Positions 19,332-27,588 of a stretch of 64,000 bases of DNA are shown here, piece after piece. The notes beneath the pieces were generated by a model. The model ran no database searches. It was not told where the DNA came from and saw only the letters and a list, made by a program, of their open reading frames with translations. The DNA is taken from contig NZ_CP074371.1 in NCBI RefSeq assembly GCF_018362975.1, positions 1,364,001 through 1,428,000 of the forward strand, written 5' to 3'. The number at the start of each line of letters is the position of its first letter. The first letter of the stretch is position 1. The translations under genes and the position numbers were made by a program. Origin of the DNA: Nocardia tengchongensis. Lineage in GTDB: Bacteria; Actinomycetota; Actinomycetes; Mycobacteriales; Mycobacteriaceae.

Positions 19332-20240
19332 ATGAATGCCAGCACGGCCGGTCATCGCCGTGGTCTCCGTCGCCGGACCCCGCGCGTAGCCGGCAAACGC
19401 ATCCTGATCACCGGCGCGGCCCGCGGCATCGGCGCCGCCCTGGCCCGGCAGCTGCACGCGCACGGCGCGCACGTCGCCCTGCTCGGCATCGAGGAGACGC
19501 TGCTGGCCCAGGTCGCGGCCGAATGCGGCGACGCACCCTGGCGGTACTGCGACATCGGCGACCCCGCCCAGGTGGAGCGGGTGGTGAACTCGCTGACCGC
19601 CGAACTGGGCGGGCTGGACGCGGTGGTCTGTAATGCCGGCATCGCCCGGCAGCTGTCCCTGCTCAGCGGCGACCCGACGGTGCTCGAGGAAACCCTCACC
19701 GTCAATGTCCTGGGCGTCTACTACACGCTGCGCGCCGCCGGACCCCACCTCGCGCACGCGAACGGGTACGTGCTGCTGATCTCCTCGCTGGCCGCCGCCA
19801 TCCACCTGCCCCTGGCCGGGGCCTACAGCGCCTCCAAGGCCGCGGTCGAGGCGCTGGGCGACACCCTGCGCATCGAATTGCGCCACACCGGAGCCAAAGT
19901 CGGCATGGCCTACTTCGCCGAACTCGACACCGAGATGACCAGCCGCGGTTTCGGCACCGAGGCCGCCCGCAGCATTCTGGGCCGCTCCACCGTCTCCGGC
20001 GTGGCCCCGCTGGGCCCGGCCATCGACGCCTGCGAACGGGCGCTGGCCCGCCGCTCCCGGCGCATCGTCTCGCCCTACTGGGTGAGCATGGCGCTGTGGT
20101 GCCGCCCGCTCACCCAGCACCTGATCGACTTCTCACTGCGCCGCGGTGTAGCGGGCGGATTGGCGATCGCCGATACAGAACCGACGGGGTTCACCACCGA
20201 GCAACCGGCCCGGCCCCGCAGAATGAGAAAGCTCGCCTGA
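19332..20240 (+). CDS. SDR family oxidoreductase
   Basis: A 302-residue short-chain dehydrogenase. After a basic N-terminus comes GKRILITGAARGIGAAL (TGxxxGIG cofactor loop), CNAGIA (NAG), the catalytic Ser in LLISSLAAAIHLP and YSASK. The Thr-rich MTSRGFG segment after ELDTEMT is the substrate loop. The C-terminal extension is longer than in minimal SDRs, with a possible amphipathic or membrane-associated segment (VSMALWCRPLTQHLIDF). The ATG at 19332 was chosen because the frame upstream runs antisense to the other SDR gene. A TetR-family gene follows 28 bp later and probably controls it. Confidence 0.82.
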   Translation: MNASTAGHRRGLRRRTPRVAGKRILITGAARGIGAALARQLHAHGAHVALLGIEETLLAQVAAECGDAPWRYCDIGDPAQVERVVNSLTAELGGLDAVVCNAGIARQLSLLSGDPTVLEETLTVNVLGVYYTLRAAGPHLAHANGYVLLISSLAAAIHLPLAGAYSASKAAVEALGDTLRIELRHTGAKVGMAYFAELDTEMTSRGFGTEAARSILGRSTVSGVAPLGPAIDACERALARRSRRIVSPYWVSMALWCRPLTQHLIDFSLRRGVAGGLAIADTEPTGFTTEQPARPRRMRKLA

Positions 20241-20268
20241 ACGACCGAGGCCACCTGGAGTCCCGCGT

Positions 20269-20913
20269 ATGACCGAATCGGCAACCCGCCAACTGCCCCG
20301 CGGCCGGCACGGCCTGCCCCGGGAGACCGTGGTGGCCGCCCAGCGTGACCGCATCCTGGCCGCCATGGCCGAGGCGATGGCCGAGAACGGTTATGTCGGA
20401 ACGCCGGTGGCCGCGGTCATCAAACGCGCGGGGGTTTCCCGTGAAACCTTCTACGAGCAATTCCGTTCCAAGGAGGACTGTTTCGAGGCCGCCTACGAGC
20501 GGGCCGCGGAACTCATGCTGACCGGCATCCTGGCCGCCACGGGCGCCGAGTTCGACGGCGAGACCCGGGCCGAGCGGATGGAACGGCTGCTCGGCGCCTA
20601 TCTGGAGGCGCTGGCCGCGCAACCCGCGTACGCCCGGGTGTTCCTGGTCGAGGTGTACGCCGTGGGCCCGGAGGCCATCGCGCGGCGCACGCACCTGCAG
20701 GAAACCTTCGTGGCCATGGTCGCCGATGTGCTCGGCGCGGAATCCGAGTCGCAGCGCTTCGCCTGTCAGACCCTGGTCGCGGCGCTGAGCTCGATGGTCA
20801 CCGCCCGCATCGCGGTCGGCGACCCGGACGGGCTGCGCGAATTGCGCGGGCCGCTACTGGACCTCGTGCGGCGCAGCGGGAATCTGTTCGGCGACATAGT
20901 GGTCGAGGACTGA
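20269..20913 (+). CDS. TetR/AcrR family transcriptional regulator
   Basis: A 214-residue one-component regulator. The N-terminal helix-turn-helix spans about residues 27-72 (AAMAEAMAENGYVGTPVAAV, GVSRETFYEQFRSKEDCF), followed by a helical ligand/dimer domain. It lies directly behind the SDR gene, so it most likely represses that unit and perhaps the divergent SDR gene through the palindrome at 19293-19310. Its last 60 bases are antisense to the 3' end of the GDT1-type gene. Confidence 0.88.
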   Translation: MTESATRQLPRGRHGLPRETVVAAQRDRILAAMAEAMAENGYVGTPVAAVIKRAGVSRETFYEQFRSKEDCFEAAYERAAELMLTGILAATGAEFDGETRAERMERLLGAYLEALAAQPAYARVFLVEVYAVGPEAIARRTHLQETFVAMVADVLGAESESQRFACQTLVAALSSMVTARIAVGDPDGLRELRGPLLDLVRRSGNLFGDIVVED

Positions 20914-21591
20914 AGCCGGGCTCGCGGCGCGACGGCGCAGCAGGAGCAGGACGGCACCGGCGAGCGCGGGCAGCGCCAGCGACAGCAGTGCGGCGAGCGG
21001 CGTACCCAGGCCGTGCGCGAACGCCTCCAGCAGGGTGAGCGCACCGAAGTACAGGAACAGCAGGCCCGAGCAGACCGCGATGATCCGCTCCGGAATGTGC
21101 TTGCCCACGGTCACGCCGATCACGATGGCCAGCCCGCCCGCGGCCACCATGCCCGCGACCGAGCCGATCCACACCGCGACCCAGTTGTTGTTGGTGGCCA
21201 GGGCCATGGTGGCGAACATGGTGCGGTCACCGAGCTCGGCCAGCAGGAACGCGGACAGCACCACCAGGAACGCGGACCGCGACCTGGTCTGCGGCGCGGC
21301 CTCGTCACCCTCGTCCGTGGAGTTCGACAGGGATTCGCGCAGCGTCCACAGGCCGACGCCGATCAGCGTGGCGGCCGCGAACAGGGAGATGACTCCGGTC
21401 GGCAGGGCCGCGCCGAGGAAATGGCCGACGCCGACCGCGATCAGGTTCACCAGCACGCTCGCGACGGTGATCCCGGACAGCACCACCCACCAGTGGTAGC
21501 GCAGCGCGAAGGTCAGGGCCATGAGTTGCGATTTGTCGCCCAGTTCGGCGAGGAACAGCACACCGAAACTCAGCAATACTGTGGCGATCAT
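20854..21591 (-). CDS. TMEM165/GDT1 family manganese exporter
   Basis: A 245-residue membrane protein of the UPF0016/GDT1 family (MneA/Mnx type), which exports Mn2+ and protects against manganese excess. The two inverted-repeat halves each carry the signature: FLAELGDKSQLMALTFA in the first helix and LLAELGDRTMFATMALA in the fourth; the Glu and Asp residues are the cation site. Start ATG 21591 has GGGAG upstream; the longer frame from 21651 has none and would include a leader hairpin. A manganese riboswitch lies upstream, so high Mn2+ should raise expression. It ends antisense to the TetR gene by 60 bp. Confidence 0.9.
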   Translation of the reverse strand: MIATVLLSFGVLFLAELGDKSQLMALTFALRYHWWVVLSGITVASVLVNLIAVGVGHFLGAALPTGVISLFAAATLIGVGLWTLRESLSNSTDEGDEAAPQTRSRSAFLVVLSAFLLAELGDRTMFATMALATNNNWVAVWIGSVAGMVAAGGLAIVIGVTVGKHIPERIIAVCSGLLFLYFGALTLLEAFAHGLGTPLAALLSLALPALAGAVLLLLRRRAASPASVLDHYVAEQIPAAPHEVQ

Positions 21592-21678
21592 GAAGGTCAG
21601 CTCCCAGGTCTCCGGCCTGTCGGCTGAATGCGGGGACGCTTCAGCCGACACCGCACCGGTAAATCGGTTTGGTTCTTT

Positions 21679-21792
21679 CGGCCGAAGGTCTCGCCCACCG
21701 GGGTTGTGCTCGATGCACGATTCCGGTCCACGCGCCGGATCCGGGAAGGATCAGTATGTCGACGGCGTGATTGGGGGCTACTCCCCTTCGCT
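21679..21792 (-). ncRNA. yybP-ykoY manganese riboswitch
   Basis: Read on the minus strand, the leader of the GDT1 gene has both conserved blocks of the yybP-ykoY aptamer: GCGAAGGGGAGTAGC at the 5' side (21778-21792) and GGGCGAGACCTTCGGCC at the 3' side (21680-21696). GCGAAGG pairs with CCTTCGGC to form P1, bringing the two Mn2+-binding loops together. The GTCGACATACTGATC region between them also fits the family. Downstream, a 9-bp hairpin (21620-21628 with 21640-21648) ends before the GGGAG ribosome-binding site and may be part of the expression platform; it lacks a T run, so translational control is as likely as termination. Beyond the aptamer, bases 21793-21938 show nothing else recognisable. 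Confidence 0.88.
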
Positions 21793-21938
21793 CGGGGGCA
21801 ATGCTACTCCGGCAAACCGGGCGCATGCAAATGACTGTCGCCCAAATCGCAATGCGCACAAGAAGTTTGGCGATACTACCGAAAGGTTTCGGGTACCCTT
21901 ACGCGGCCAGCAGCATGGCCAGAACCGCAGTGTCGGGA

Positions 21939-22421
21939 TCACTGATCGGATCCACCCCCACCCGCCGAAACCATCGAGGTCACCACGCCGTCGGAGTCGG
22001 TCTCCACCCAGGCCGCGCGATGTTCCAGCCCCAGATGCGGCACGCCCGGCAGCAGCAGGCAGCCCGAGGCCGCGCCCGAGCACTCGGGCAGCGAGGGCCG
22101 GGTCTCGCGCGGCGGATGCAACATGATCAACGCCGGTGGCACATGTCCGGCAAACATGCCGGGCTGCAACGCTTCCGTCCCCAGGACGGGCCCCTCAGCG
22201 ATCACCAGCCCCACCATCGCCGGATCCGGGTCCTCGGGCAGCTCCTCGCGCGCCCCGAAGACCGTCGAGGTGGGCAGCAGCCCCGGCAATCCGGCCACCC
22301 GCACGGCCAGCACCAGCAACTGCGCCCATTCCTTGGTGGAGTCCGGCCAGCGCCCGGAGATCACGAATCCTTGCAGCGAACCATGGGCCTGGAAGGGCAT
22401 GACGCCGACCTGACCACTCAT
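21939..22421 (-). CDS. hypothetical protein
   Basis: A 160-residue protein I do not recognise. It starts MSGQVGVMPFQAHGSLQGFV and contains a Leu/Val-rich middle (EWAQLLVLAVRVAGLPGLLP) and a C-terminal stretch GCLLLPGVPHLGLEHRAAWV. It looks like a small soluble alpha/beta protein with no clear signal peptide or membrane helix. I chose ATG 22421 because the frame upstream to 22529 reads through an unlikely leader. Its 3' end lies about 150 bp from the riboswitch, on the same strand as the GDT1 gene. Confidence 0.55.
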   Translation of the reverse strand: MSGQVGVMPFQAHGSLQGFVISGRWPDSTKEWAQLLVLAVRVAGLPGLLPTSTVFGAREELPEDPDPAMVGLVIAEGPVLGTEALQPGMFAGHVPPALIMLHPPRETRPSLPECSGAASGCLLLPGVPHLGLEHRAAWVETDSDGVVTSMVSAGGGGSDQ

Positions 22422-22549
22422 GATGTGCCTCCCGAACTTCCAGGGGGCGGCTGTGCCCGGTGTTGCTGTTGGGAACACCAGGTTGTACCCGAAGCCATCT
22501 GGCACACAAGTACCAAAGAGTGCTAGCACCCGGCCCCCGGAAATGCGAA

Positions 22550-22577
22550 AGCCCGCGAACCATCTGGTTCGCGGGCT
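22550..22577 (-). terminator. intrinsic terminator after sodA
   Basis: A 13-bp inverted repeat (arms 22550-22562 and 22565-22577, core gcccgcgaacca/tggttcgcgggc) 55 bp downstream of the sodA stop on the minus strand. On that strand the stem is followed by ttcgcatttccg, only weakly T-rich. Confidence 0.7.
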
Positions 22578-22632
22578 TCCGGGTACGACAGGTCCCCGCC
22601 CAGCGGGGGTGTGGGGGCGTAGCCCCCGGGCA

Positions 22633-23256
22633 TCAGCCGAAGATCAGGCCCTTGCCCTGCGAGACGGCCTTGCCGTAGCGGTCCTGAATCTCGGCCCAGT
22701 TGACGACGTTCCAGAACGCCTTCACGTAGTCGGCCTTGACGTTCTTGTACTGCAGGTAGAAGGCGTGCTCCCACATGTCCAGGCCGAGCAGCGGGATGAT
22801 GCCGAGCGGCACGTTGCCCTGCTGGTCGGTGAGCTGGAAGGTGAGCAGCTTGTTGCCGAGGGTGTCGTAGCCCAGCCAGGCCCAGCCGGAGCCCTGCAGG
22901 CCGTTGGCGGCCGCGGAGAACTGCGCGACGAACTTGTCGAAGGAGCCGAACTCCTCGTCGATGGCCGAGGCCAGGTCGCCGACCGGCTTGTCGCCGCCGT
23001 CCTTGGACAGGCTCTTCCACCAGATGGAGTGGTTCACGTGGCCACCGAGGTGGAACGCGAGGTTCTTCTCGTTGAGGAAGATGGCGGCGTGGTCGTCCTT
23101 GGCCCGCGCCTCTTCCAGCTTCTCGAGGGCGGCGTTGACGCCCGCGACGTAGGCGGCGTGGTGCTTGGTGTGGTGGATCTCGTTGATCTGCCCGGAGATG
23201 AAGGGCTCCAGGGCGCTGTAGTCGTAATCGAGTTCTGGCAACGTGTAAACAGCCAC
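22633..23256 (-). CDS. sodA: superoxide dismutase [Mn/Fe]
   Basis: A 207-residue Fe/Mn superoxide dismutase, converting superoxide to peroxide and oxygen. Metal ligands are visible: His in [12 protein letters not shown] (about residue 28), His in [13 protein letters not shown] (about 76), and Asp and His in [12 protein letters not shown] (about 160 and 164). Its similarity to mycobacterial SodA suggests possible release without a signal peptide. The GTG at 23256 is preceded by GGAAAGGGA and gives the family N-terminus [13 protein letters not shown]; the frame upstream is non-coding. Divergent from msrA, so two oxidative-stress genes share one 151-bp intergenic region. Confidence 0.95.
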   Translation of the reverse strand: MAVYTLPELDYDYSALEPFISGQINEIHHTKHHAAYVAGVNAALEKLEEARAKDDHAAIFLNEKNLAFHLGGHVNHSIWWKSLSKDGGDKPVGDLASAIDEEFGSFDKFVAQFSAAANGLQGSGWAWLGYDTLGNKLLTFQLTDQQGNVPLGIIPLLGLDMWEHAFYLQYKNVKADYVKAFWNVVNWAEIQDRYGKAVSQGKGLIFG

Positions 23257-23407
23257 GATGTCCCTTTCCGTGTCGGCGGCCGCGTGCCCTCGGCGTGATC
23301 CGAGGCGCACCCAACCATCATTCGTACACCCGCCTGTTCGCAACCGGGCTGCGTGCCCCCGCATTCCGGCCCAGATATATGTTCCACGGGTCCCGTAGCA
23401 TCGAGTC

Positions 23408-24070
23408 ATGTCGTGGTACGACGAGTTCGTCGGTCGCTTGCGACTGCCGGAGCCGACGATGGTGACACCCGAGCAAGCCCTGCCGGGCCGTGCGGAACCG
23501 CTGGTCGTCCCCGACAAGCACTATCTCAGTGGGCATCCCCTCAAACCCCCCTTCCCGTCGGACACGCGGTTCGCGGTGCTGGCCATGGGCTGCTTCTGGG
23601 GCGCGGAGAAGGGCTTCTGGGAGCTGGAGGGCGTGTACAGCACCGCCGTGGGTTACGCCGGCGGCTACACCCCGAATCCGACGTACGAGGAAGCGTGTTC
23701 GGGTCGCACCGGGCATGCCGAATCGGTGCTGGTGGTGTTCGATCCGCAGGTCATCGACTACGCGGGTCTCCTGCGGCAGTTCTGGGAGAACCACGACCCG
23801 ACCCAGTCCATGCGGCAGGGCAACGACCGCGGCACCCAATACCGTTCGGCCGTCTATACCTTCGACGACGAGCAGTTCGCGGTCGCGGCCGAGACCAAGG
23901 GCGTCTATCAGGAACGCTTGAGCGCGGCCGGTTTCGGGGAGATCGTCACCGAGATCGCCCCGCTGCCGGACCTTTCCGCGTTCTTCTACGCCGAGGGCTA
24001 TCACCAGCAGTACCTGGCGAAGAACCCCGGCGGCTATTGCCCCGACCACGGGACCGGCGTGAGCTGCTGA
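23408..24070 (+). CDS. msrA: peptide-methionine (S)-S-oxide reductase
   Basis: A 220-residue MsrA that repairs methionine-S-sulfoxide in proteins. The active-site [13 protein letters not shown] has the catalytic Cys at residue 62; [24 protein letters not shown] and [23 protein letters not shown] are family hallmarks. Resolving cysteines lie at the C-terminus ([13 protein letters not shown]). It has a longer N-terminal arm than minimal MsrA. Divergent from sodA, consistent with a shared oxidative-stress role. Confidence 0.95.
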   Translation: MSWYDEFVGRLRLPEPTMVTPEQALPGRAEPLVVPDKHYLSGHPLKPPFPSDTRFAVLAMGCFWGAEKGFWELEGVYSTAVGYAGGYTPNPTYEEACSGRTGHAESVLVVFDPQVIDYAGLLRQFWENHDPTQSMRQGNDRGTQYRSAVYTFDDEQFAVAAETKGVYQERLSAAGFGEIVTEIAPLPDLSAFFYAEGYHQQYLAKNPGGYCPDHGTGVSC

Positions 24071-24102
24071 GCCGCCTCTCCGAGCCTTTGGCGGGCGGCT
24101 CA
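24068..24102. terminator. possible hairpin terminator between msrA and a convergent gene
   Basis: A 9-bp inverted repeat (tgagccgcc at 24068-24076, ggcggctca at 24094-24102) begins within the msrA stop codon. There is no T run, so termination is uncertain. Confidence 0.4.
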
Positions 24103-24216
24103 GGTGCCGCTGACACTCCTGCACCCGTCCTGCGATTGTGTGCCGAACCGATTCCGGGCGTACCCGGTGAGTTACTCGGGCCTCACGAAATCAGTTGGCA
24201 CCTTTCGATCATGGCC

Positions 24217-24828
24217 TCAGAGCGGCGGGACGACGTCGGGTCGCAGCGTGCGCGGGTCGCCCGCGTCGTGCGCCTGCCACCAGCGCACGCCGCCGGCGAT
24301 GAACTCCGGCAACGGGATCGGGTTGCCATGCTTGTCGGTGACCTCGGCGTCGTCGAACCACACGCGGACGTCGAGTTCGCGCGGGTCGACGCCTTCCTCC
24401 TGGGAGAACTCCATGAGGTGGGCGGCGGGTTCGTCGCGCAGGGTGGTGTCGAAGCTGAGCAGTTTGCGCCACTGGCTCCAGGACGCGTCGCTCAGGTCGA
24501 GGAAGTCCCAGCCGTGCAGTGCGCCGCCGCCGAAGCTGTTGACGGCGTCGTGCAGGCCCTCGATGGTGAGCGGGAGCACAACCGGCTCCAGGTCGTCCCA
24601 GCGCTGGCGGCGCAGGGAGGCGGCGACCCGGCTGACCCCGAGCAGGGTCAGGTAGATGTCGAAGCGGGCAGGTGGTGGCCCGTCGGCGGGCAGGGTCAGG
24701 ACGTCCAATTCCAGCCGCAGCGTGGCTGCCGCCGAATCGACGTCGATGCCGAGGCAGGTCGCCTCCGACAGTGCGAAGTTGAGTCCCTTGATATTCAGGC
24801 AGTCGAGTAGCCCCCTGCTCACAGTCAT
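24217..24828 (-). CDS. hypothetical protein
   Basis: A 203-residue soluble protein I do not recognise. No signal peptide or membrane helix is visible. Notable segments are FDIYLTLLGVSRVAASLRRQ, an aromatic cluster GWDFLDLSDASWSQWRKLL, and EEGVDPRELDVRVWFDDAEV near the end. The even hydrophobic pattern suggests a folded enzyme-like or binding domain. Start GTG/ATG at 24828. Its neighbours give no functional hint. Confidence 0.6.
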   Translation of the reverse strand: MTVSRGLLDCLNIKGLNFALSEATCLGIDVDSAAATLRLELDVLTLPADGPPPARFDIYLTLLGVSRVAASLRRQRWDDLEPVVLPLTIEGLHDAVNSFGGGALHGWDFLDLSDASWSQWRKLLSFDTTLRDEPAAHLMEFSQEEGVDPRELDVRVWFDDAEVTDKHGNPIPLPEFIAGGVRWWQAHDAGDPRTLRPDVVPPL

Positions 24829-24966
24829 AGCGTCAGGCTACCGATCTTGCCTGGCCGGACCCAGGATTTCCGCTTTTCTCTAGTTATGTCGTTTTTTTCC
24901 GGTGCGAATGGAACCACGGGCCCACCTGCGCCGTCAGACTGAATGAGGCCTTCTGAGACAGGCCCT

Positions 24967-25016
24967 CGGGTCGGCCGCTCCGGAACGGGGAGGGGACTTC
25001 CGGATCGGCCGACCCG
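24967..25016. repeat. 19-bp inverted repeat in a divergent intergenic region
   Basis: Arms 24967-24985 and 24998-25016 pair at 18 of 19 positions with a 12-nt loop (core ggtcggccg/cggccgacc). It looks like a terminator stem, yet it lies between divergent genes, where no known transcript should end. Confidence 0.7.
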
Positions 25017-25039
25017 GACGAATCAGTCGTCTATCAACC

Positions 25040-25069
25040 TGTGGATCAGGTTGTGGATTATGTGGATAA
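25040..25069. other. three tandem DnaA-box-like motifs
   Basis: TGTGGATCA (25040-25048), TGTGGATTA (25052-25060) and TGTGGATAA (25061-25069) stand in the same orientation at starts 12 and 9 bp apart. The last is an exact match to the DnaA box (TTATCCACA on the other strand) and the others differ at one base. It could titrate DnaA or tie the adjacent rhodanese operon to the replication cycle; binding is not shown. Confidence 0.5.
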
Positions 25070-25138
25070 CTCCCGAAACCAACCCTGTGCAGGTACGGAA
25101 CTCCACAGCCCACCCACCCGCGTGGCAGGATCGAAACC

Positions 25139-25511
25139 GTGACGAACCCCCACGTGCCCTCGGTGCCGATCGACGCGGTGCCGGCGGAATTCGACGCCGC
25201 CGACGGCTGGGGTTCCACCGCGCCCGCGCCCGCCCAGCTCCTCGACGTCCGCGAGGACGACGAGTGGCAGCTCGGCCGCGCGCCCGGCGCCCTGCACATC
25301 CCCATGACCGATGTCCCCGCCCGGCTCGACGATCTCGACATCGATGCGGAGATCTACGTGATCTGCGCGGCAGGGCGGCCGGTCCATCGCGGTGGTGGAG
25401 TTTCTCAACCAGATCGGCTACGAGGCCGTCAATGTCTCGGGAGGCATGGTGGCCTGGCAGCAGACCGGTCGCCCGCTCACCGGTGACGGTCCCGAGCCGA
25501 AGATCTACTAG
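25139..25511 (+). CDS. rhodanese-like domain protein (frameshifted)
   Basis: A single rhodanese domain of about 123 residues; such proteins move sulfane sulfur via a persulfidated cysteine. LLDVREDDEWQLGRAPGALH and IPMTDVPARLDDL are the usual first half. The active-site loop reads CAAGGRS only after correcting one extra G at 25373-25375; the protein then continues IAVVEFLNQIGYEAVNVSGG and MVAWQQTGRPL to the TAG at 25511. GTG start at 25139. The stop is 18 bp before the DUF4328 gene, so they are probably co-transcribed. Confidence 0.85.
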
Positions 25512-25529
25512 GCGCGGAGAGGTGGAGCG

Positions 25530-26639
25530 ATGAACGGGGGACAGGTGGGCCGATCGCGAACCGCCGTCGTGCAGCCGTGCGCCCGCTGCGGCGCACGCTG
25601 GGCGGTCCAGGGCAAACCGCTGCACTGGTGCCCGCGCTGCCACGGCGTGTTGCTCTCGCCCGCCCCGGTCGACGCGCCCGCCGACCGCCGCAACTACCGC
25701 TGGGTGGCCCGCCCGCCCGGCCGCAAAGCCTCCGCGTCCCAGCCCGTCCGGCGGACCGGCACCGCGGAGACGCCGCGCTACCACCAGATTCCGCGTTGGG
25801 GGCTGCAGGATCGGCCCGCGGCGCCGGCCGCGGAGACCTACCGCCCGCTGGCCGCCTGGACCGACCGCCTCGAGCAGCTGCTGGTCGCGACGGCGGTGGT
25901 GTTCCTGGTGGCGGCGGTGGCCGAGCTGGGCCGCTACGGAATCCTGCTGCGCAACCGCACCCGGCTGATCCAGCCCTGGCTGCTGTGGATCTCCGATGCG
26001 GCCGTGACTGTTTCGGCGGTGCTGGCGCTGGCGCTGGCCTTGATGTCGGCGGTGGCGCTGGTCGGCTGGCTCGCCGAGACACGCCGCGTCGCGTATGCGA
26101 ATGTCGGCGAGTCGGATTCGCGGTCGCTGTTCACGCTGGTGCTCGGCTGTGTGGTGCCGATCGCGAACCTGATCTGGCCGGGCATCTTCCTGACCGAGGC
26201 GGCGCGCCGGACCGGCGACGGCGATCCGCGGCTGCTGCGGGCGGTCCGAATCTGGTGGGCGGCGTGGCTGCTCAACGCGGTGCTGGTGCTGGTGGCGCTG
26301 ATCTACCGGTTCGCGAACTCGCTGCAGGTGCAGGCCGACGGCGTACTGGTCGCGATGTGGACGGACGTGGTGGCGGCCGGCGTCGCGGTGGCCTCGCTCG
26401 GGCTGGTGCGCGACTTCGCGGGCCTGGACCTGCGCGGCCGTCCGAAGACGCTGCGGCGCTGGGTGATCGCGACCGGCCCGGTGCGCCCGGTGATCGAACC
26501 CGTGCGCCGCGCGCCCGCCGCCGCGATCAGGGATGATGCTGTCGTCGGGGCTGATGCTCCGGCTGTGGACGACGCTGCGGTCGAGGACCGGGCAGGGGCG
26601 TCCGCGGACGCCGGGCAACAGGAGGTAGTGGCGAAGTGA
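25530..26639 (+). CDS. DUF4328 domain membrane protein with N-terminal zinc ribbon
   Basis: A 369-residue membrane protein. The N-terminus has two CxxC pairs (PCARCGARW and WCPRCHG) forming a zinc-ribbon-like module; a Pro/Arg-rich linker follows. The DUF4328 region has about five or six helices (LVATAVVFLVAAVAELGRYG, VSAVLALALALMSAVALVGW, LFTLVLGCVVPIANLIWPG, WWAAWLLNAVLVLVALIYR), then an acidic tail. The equivalent mycobacterial gene sits next to glpQ1, as here. It overlaps the GDPD start by 4 bp (GTGA). Function unknown. Confidence 0.82.
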   Translation: MNGGQVGRSRTAVVQPCARCGARWAVQGKPLHWCPRCHGVLLSPAPVDAPADRRNYRWVARPPGRKASASQPVRRTGTAETPRYHQIPRWGLQDRPAAPAAETYRPLAAWTDRLEQLLVATAVVFLVAAVAELGRYGILLRNRTRLIQPWLLWISDAAVTVSAVLALALALMSAVALVGWLAETRRVAYANVGESDSRSLFTLVLGCVVPIANLIWPGIFLTEAARRTGDGDPRLLRAVRIWWAAWLLNAVLVLVALIYRFANSLQVQADGVLVAMWTDVVAAGVAVASLGLVRDFAGLDLRGRPKTLRRWVIATGPVRPVIEPVRRAPAAAIRDDAVVGADAPAVDDAAVEDRAGASADAGQQEVVAK

Positions 26640-27403
26640 GCCGGGCCAGTCGCGCGCCGTTCGTGGTAGCGCACCGGGGGGCGTCCGCGGCGCGACCCGA
26701 ACACACTCTCGCCGCCTACGATCTCGCCCTGCGGGAGGGCGCCGACGGCCTCGAATGCGATATCCGGCTGACCCGTGACGGGCATCTGGTCTGTGTGCAC
26801 GACCGCATCGTGGACCGCACCTCGAACGGTGTCGGCGCGGTCAGCGAGATGACGCTCGAGGAGCTGAAGGCCCTGAACTTCGGCACCGAGGCCGAACCCG
26901 AGGGCGTGCTCACCCTGCGGGAGCTGATCGAGCTGGTGCTGGACTGGAAGAGCCGTCCCACCAAGCTGTTCATCGAAACCAAGCACCCGGTCCGCTACGG
27001 CGCGCTGGTGGAGACCACCCTCCTCGAGGAACTCACCCGCTACGGCATCGGCGCCCCCGCCTCCGCGGATCACTCACGCGCCGTGGTCATGTCGTTCGCG
27101 GCGACCGCCGTCTGGCGCATCCGTCGCGCGGCCCCGCTGCTCCCGACCGTCCTGCTGGGCGAGTCCTCCCTCTACCTCTCCGGCGGCGCCGCCCACACGG
27201 TCGGCGCGACCGCCATCGGCCCGTCCGTCCGCACCCTGCGCGAACACCCCGATCTGGTCGACAAGGCCGCCGCCGCGGGCCGCGCCACCTACGTCTGGAC
27301 CTGCGACGACCCCGAGGACATCCAACTCTGCGCCGACCTCGGCGTCGACTGGGTCGCCACCAACCACCCCGCCCGCACCAAGGCGGGGCTCACCACGGCG
27401 TGA
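26636..27403 (+). CDS. glpQ: glycerophosphodiester phosphodiesterase
   Basis: A 255-residue GDPD-family TIM barrel that hydrolyses glycerophosphodiesters to glycerol-3-phosphate and an alcohol. Catalytic motifs are visible: VAHRGASAARPEHTLAAY (His and Arg-Gly), GADGLECDIRLTRDGHLVCVHD (metal-binding Glu/Asp and second catalytic His) and FIETKHPVRYG. No signal peptide, so probably cytoplasmic. GTG at 26636 overlaps the preceding stop. Confidence 0.93.
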   Translation: MSRASRAPFVVAHRGASAARPEHTLAAYDLALREGADGLECDIRLTRDGHLVCVHDRIVDRTSNGVGAVSEMTLEELKALNFGTEAEPEGVLTLRELIELVLDWKSRPTKLFIETKHPVRYGALVETTLLEELTRYGIGAPASADHSRAVVMSFAATAVWRIRRAAPLLPTVLLGESSLYLSGGAAHTVGATAIGPSVRTLREHPDLVDKAAAAGRATYVWTCDDPEDIQLCADLGVDWVATNHPARTKAGLTTA

Positions 27404-27445
27404 GCGGAGACTCCCTGAACAGCGTTTTCGTACCGACCACCCGGT

Positions 27446-27540
27446 GGTTCGCGGCGCGTCTCGTTCTGGACTGAGTGGAGCGGGGGAGCGTAGCGGAGGA
27501 GCGGAGGGAGGGAAGAACGAGACCTCCAGCGCCGCGAACC
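27446..27540. repeat. long inverted repeat with purine-rich loop
   Basis: Arm 27446-27467 pairs with 27514-27540 (ggttcgcggcgc/gcgccgcgaacc and gtctcgttct/agaacgagac), with a 5-nt bulge at 27524-27528. The 46-nt loop is strongly purine-rich with repeats of gagcg, ggagcg and gagg. It lies between the GDPD stop and the DUF5926 gene and could be an attenuator or a dispersed intergenic repeat. Confidence 0.65.
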
Positions 27541-27588
27541 CCGCCCGGAGCGAAGCGTAGGGCCATATACACAGTAGGTTTTGCACTC

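Larger units (their letters stand above)
24829..25138. other. gene-free region with hairpin and DnaA-box-like repeats
   Basis: About 310 bp between divergent genes. The left part includes a T-rich stretch (gtcgttttttt near 24888). It also holds an 18-of-19-bp hairpin (24967-25016) and three TGTGGAT repeats (25040-25069). No tRNA or small ORF with a convincing start was found. Confidence 0.6.
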
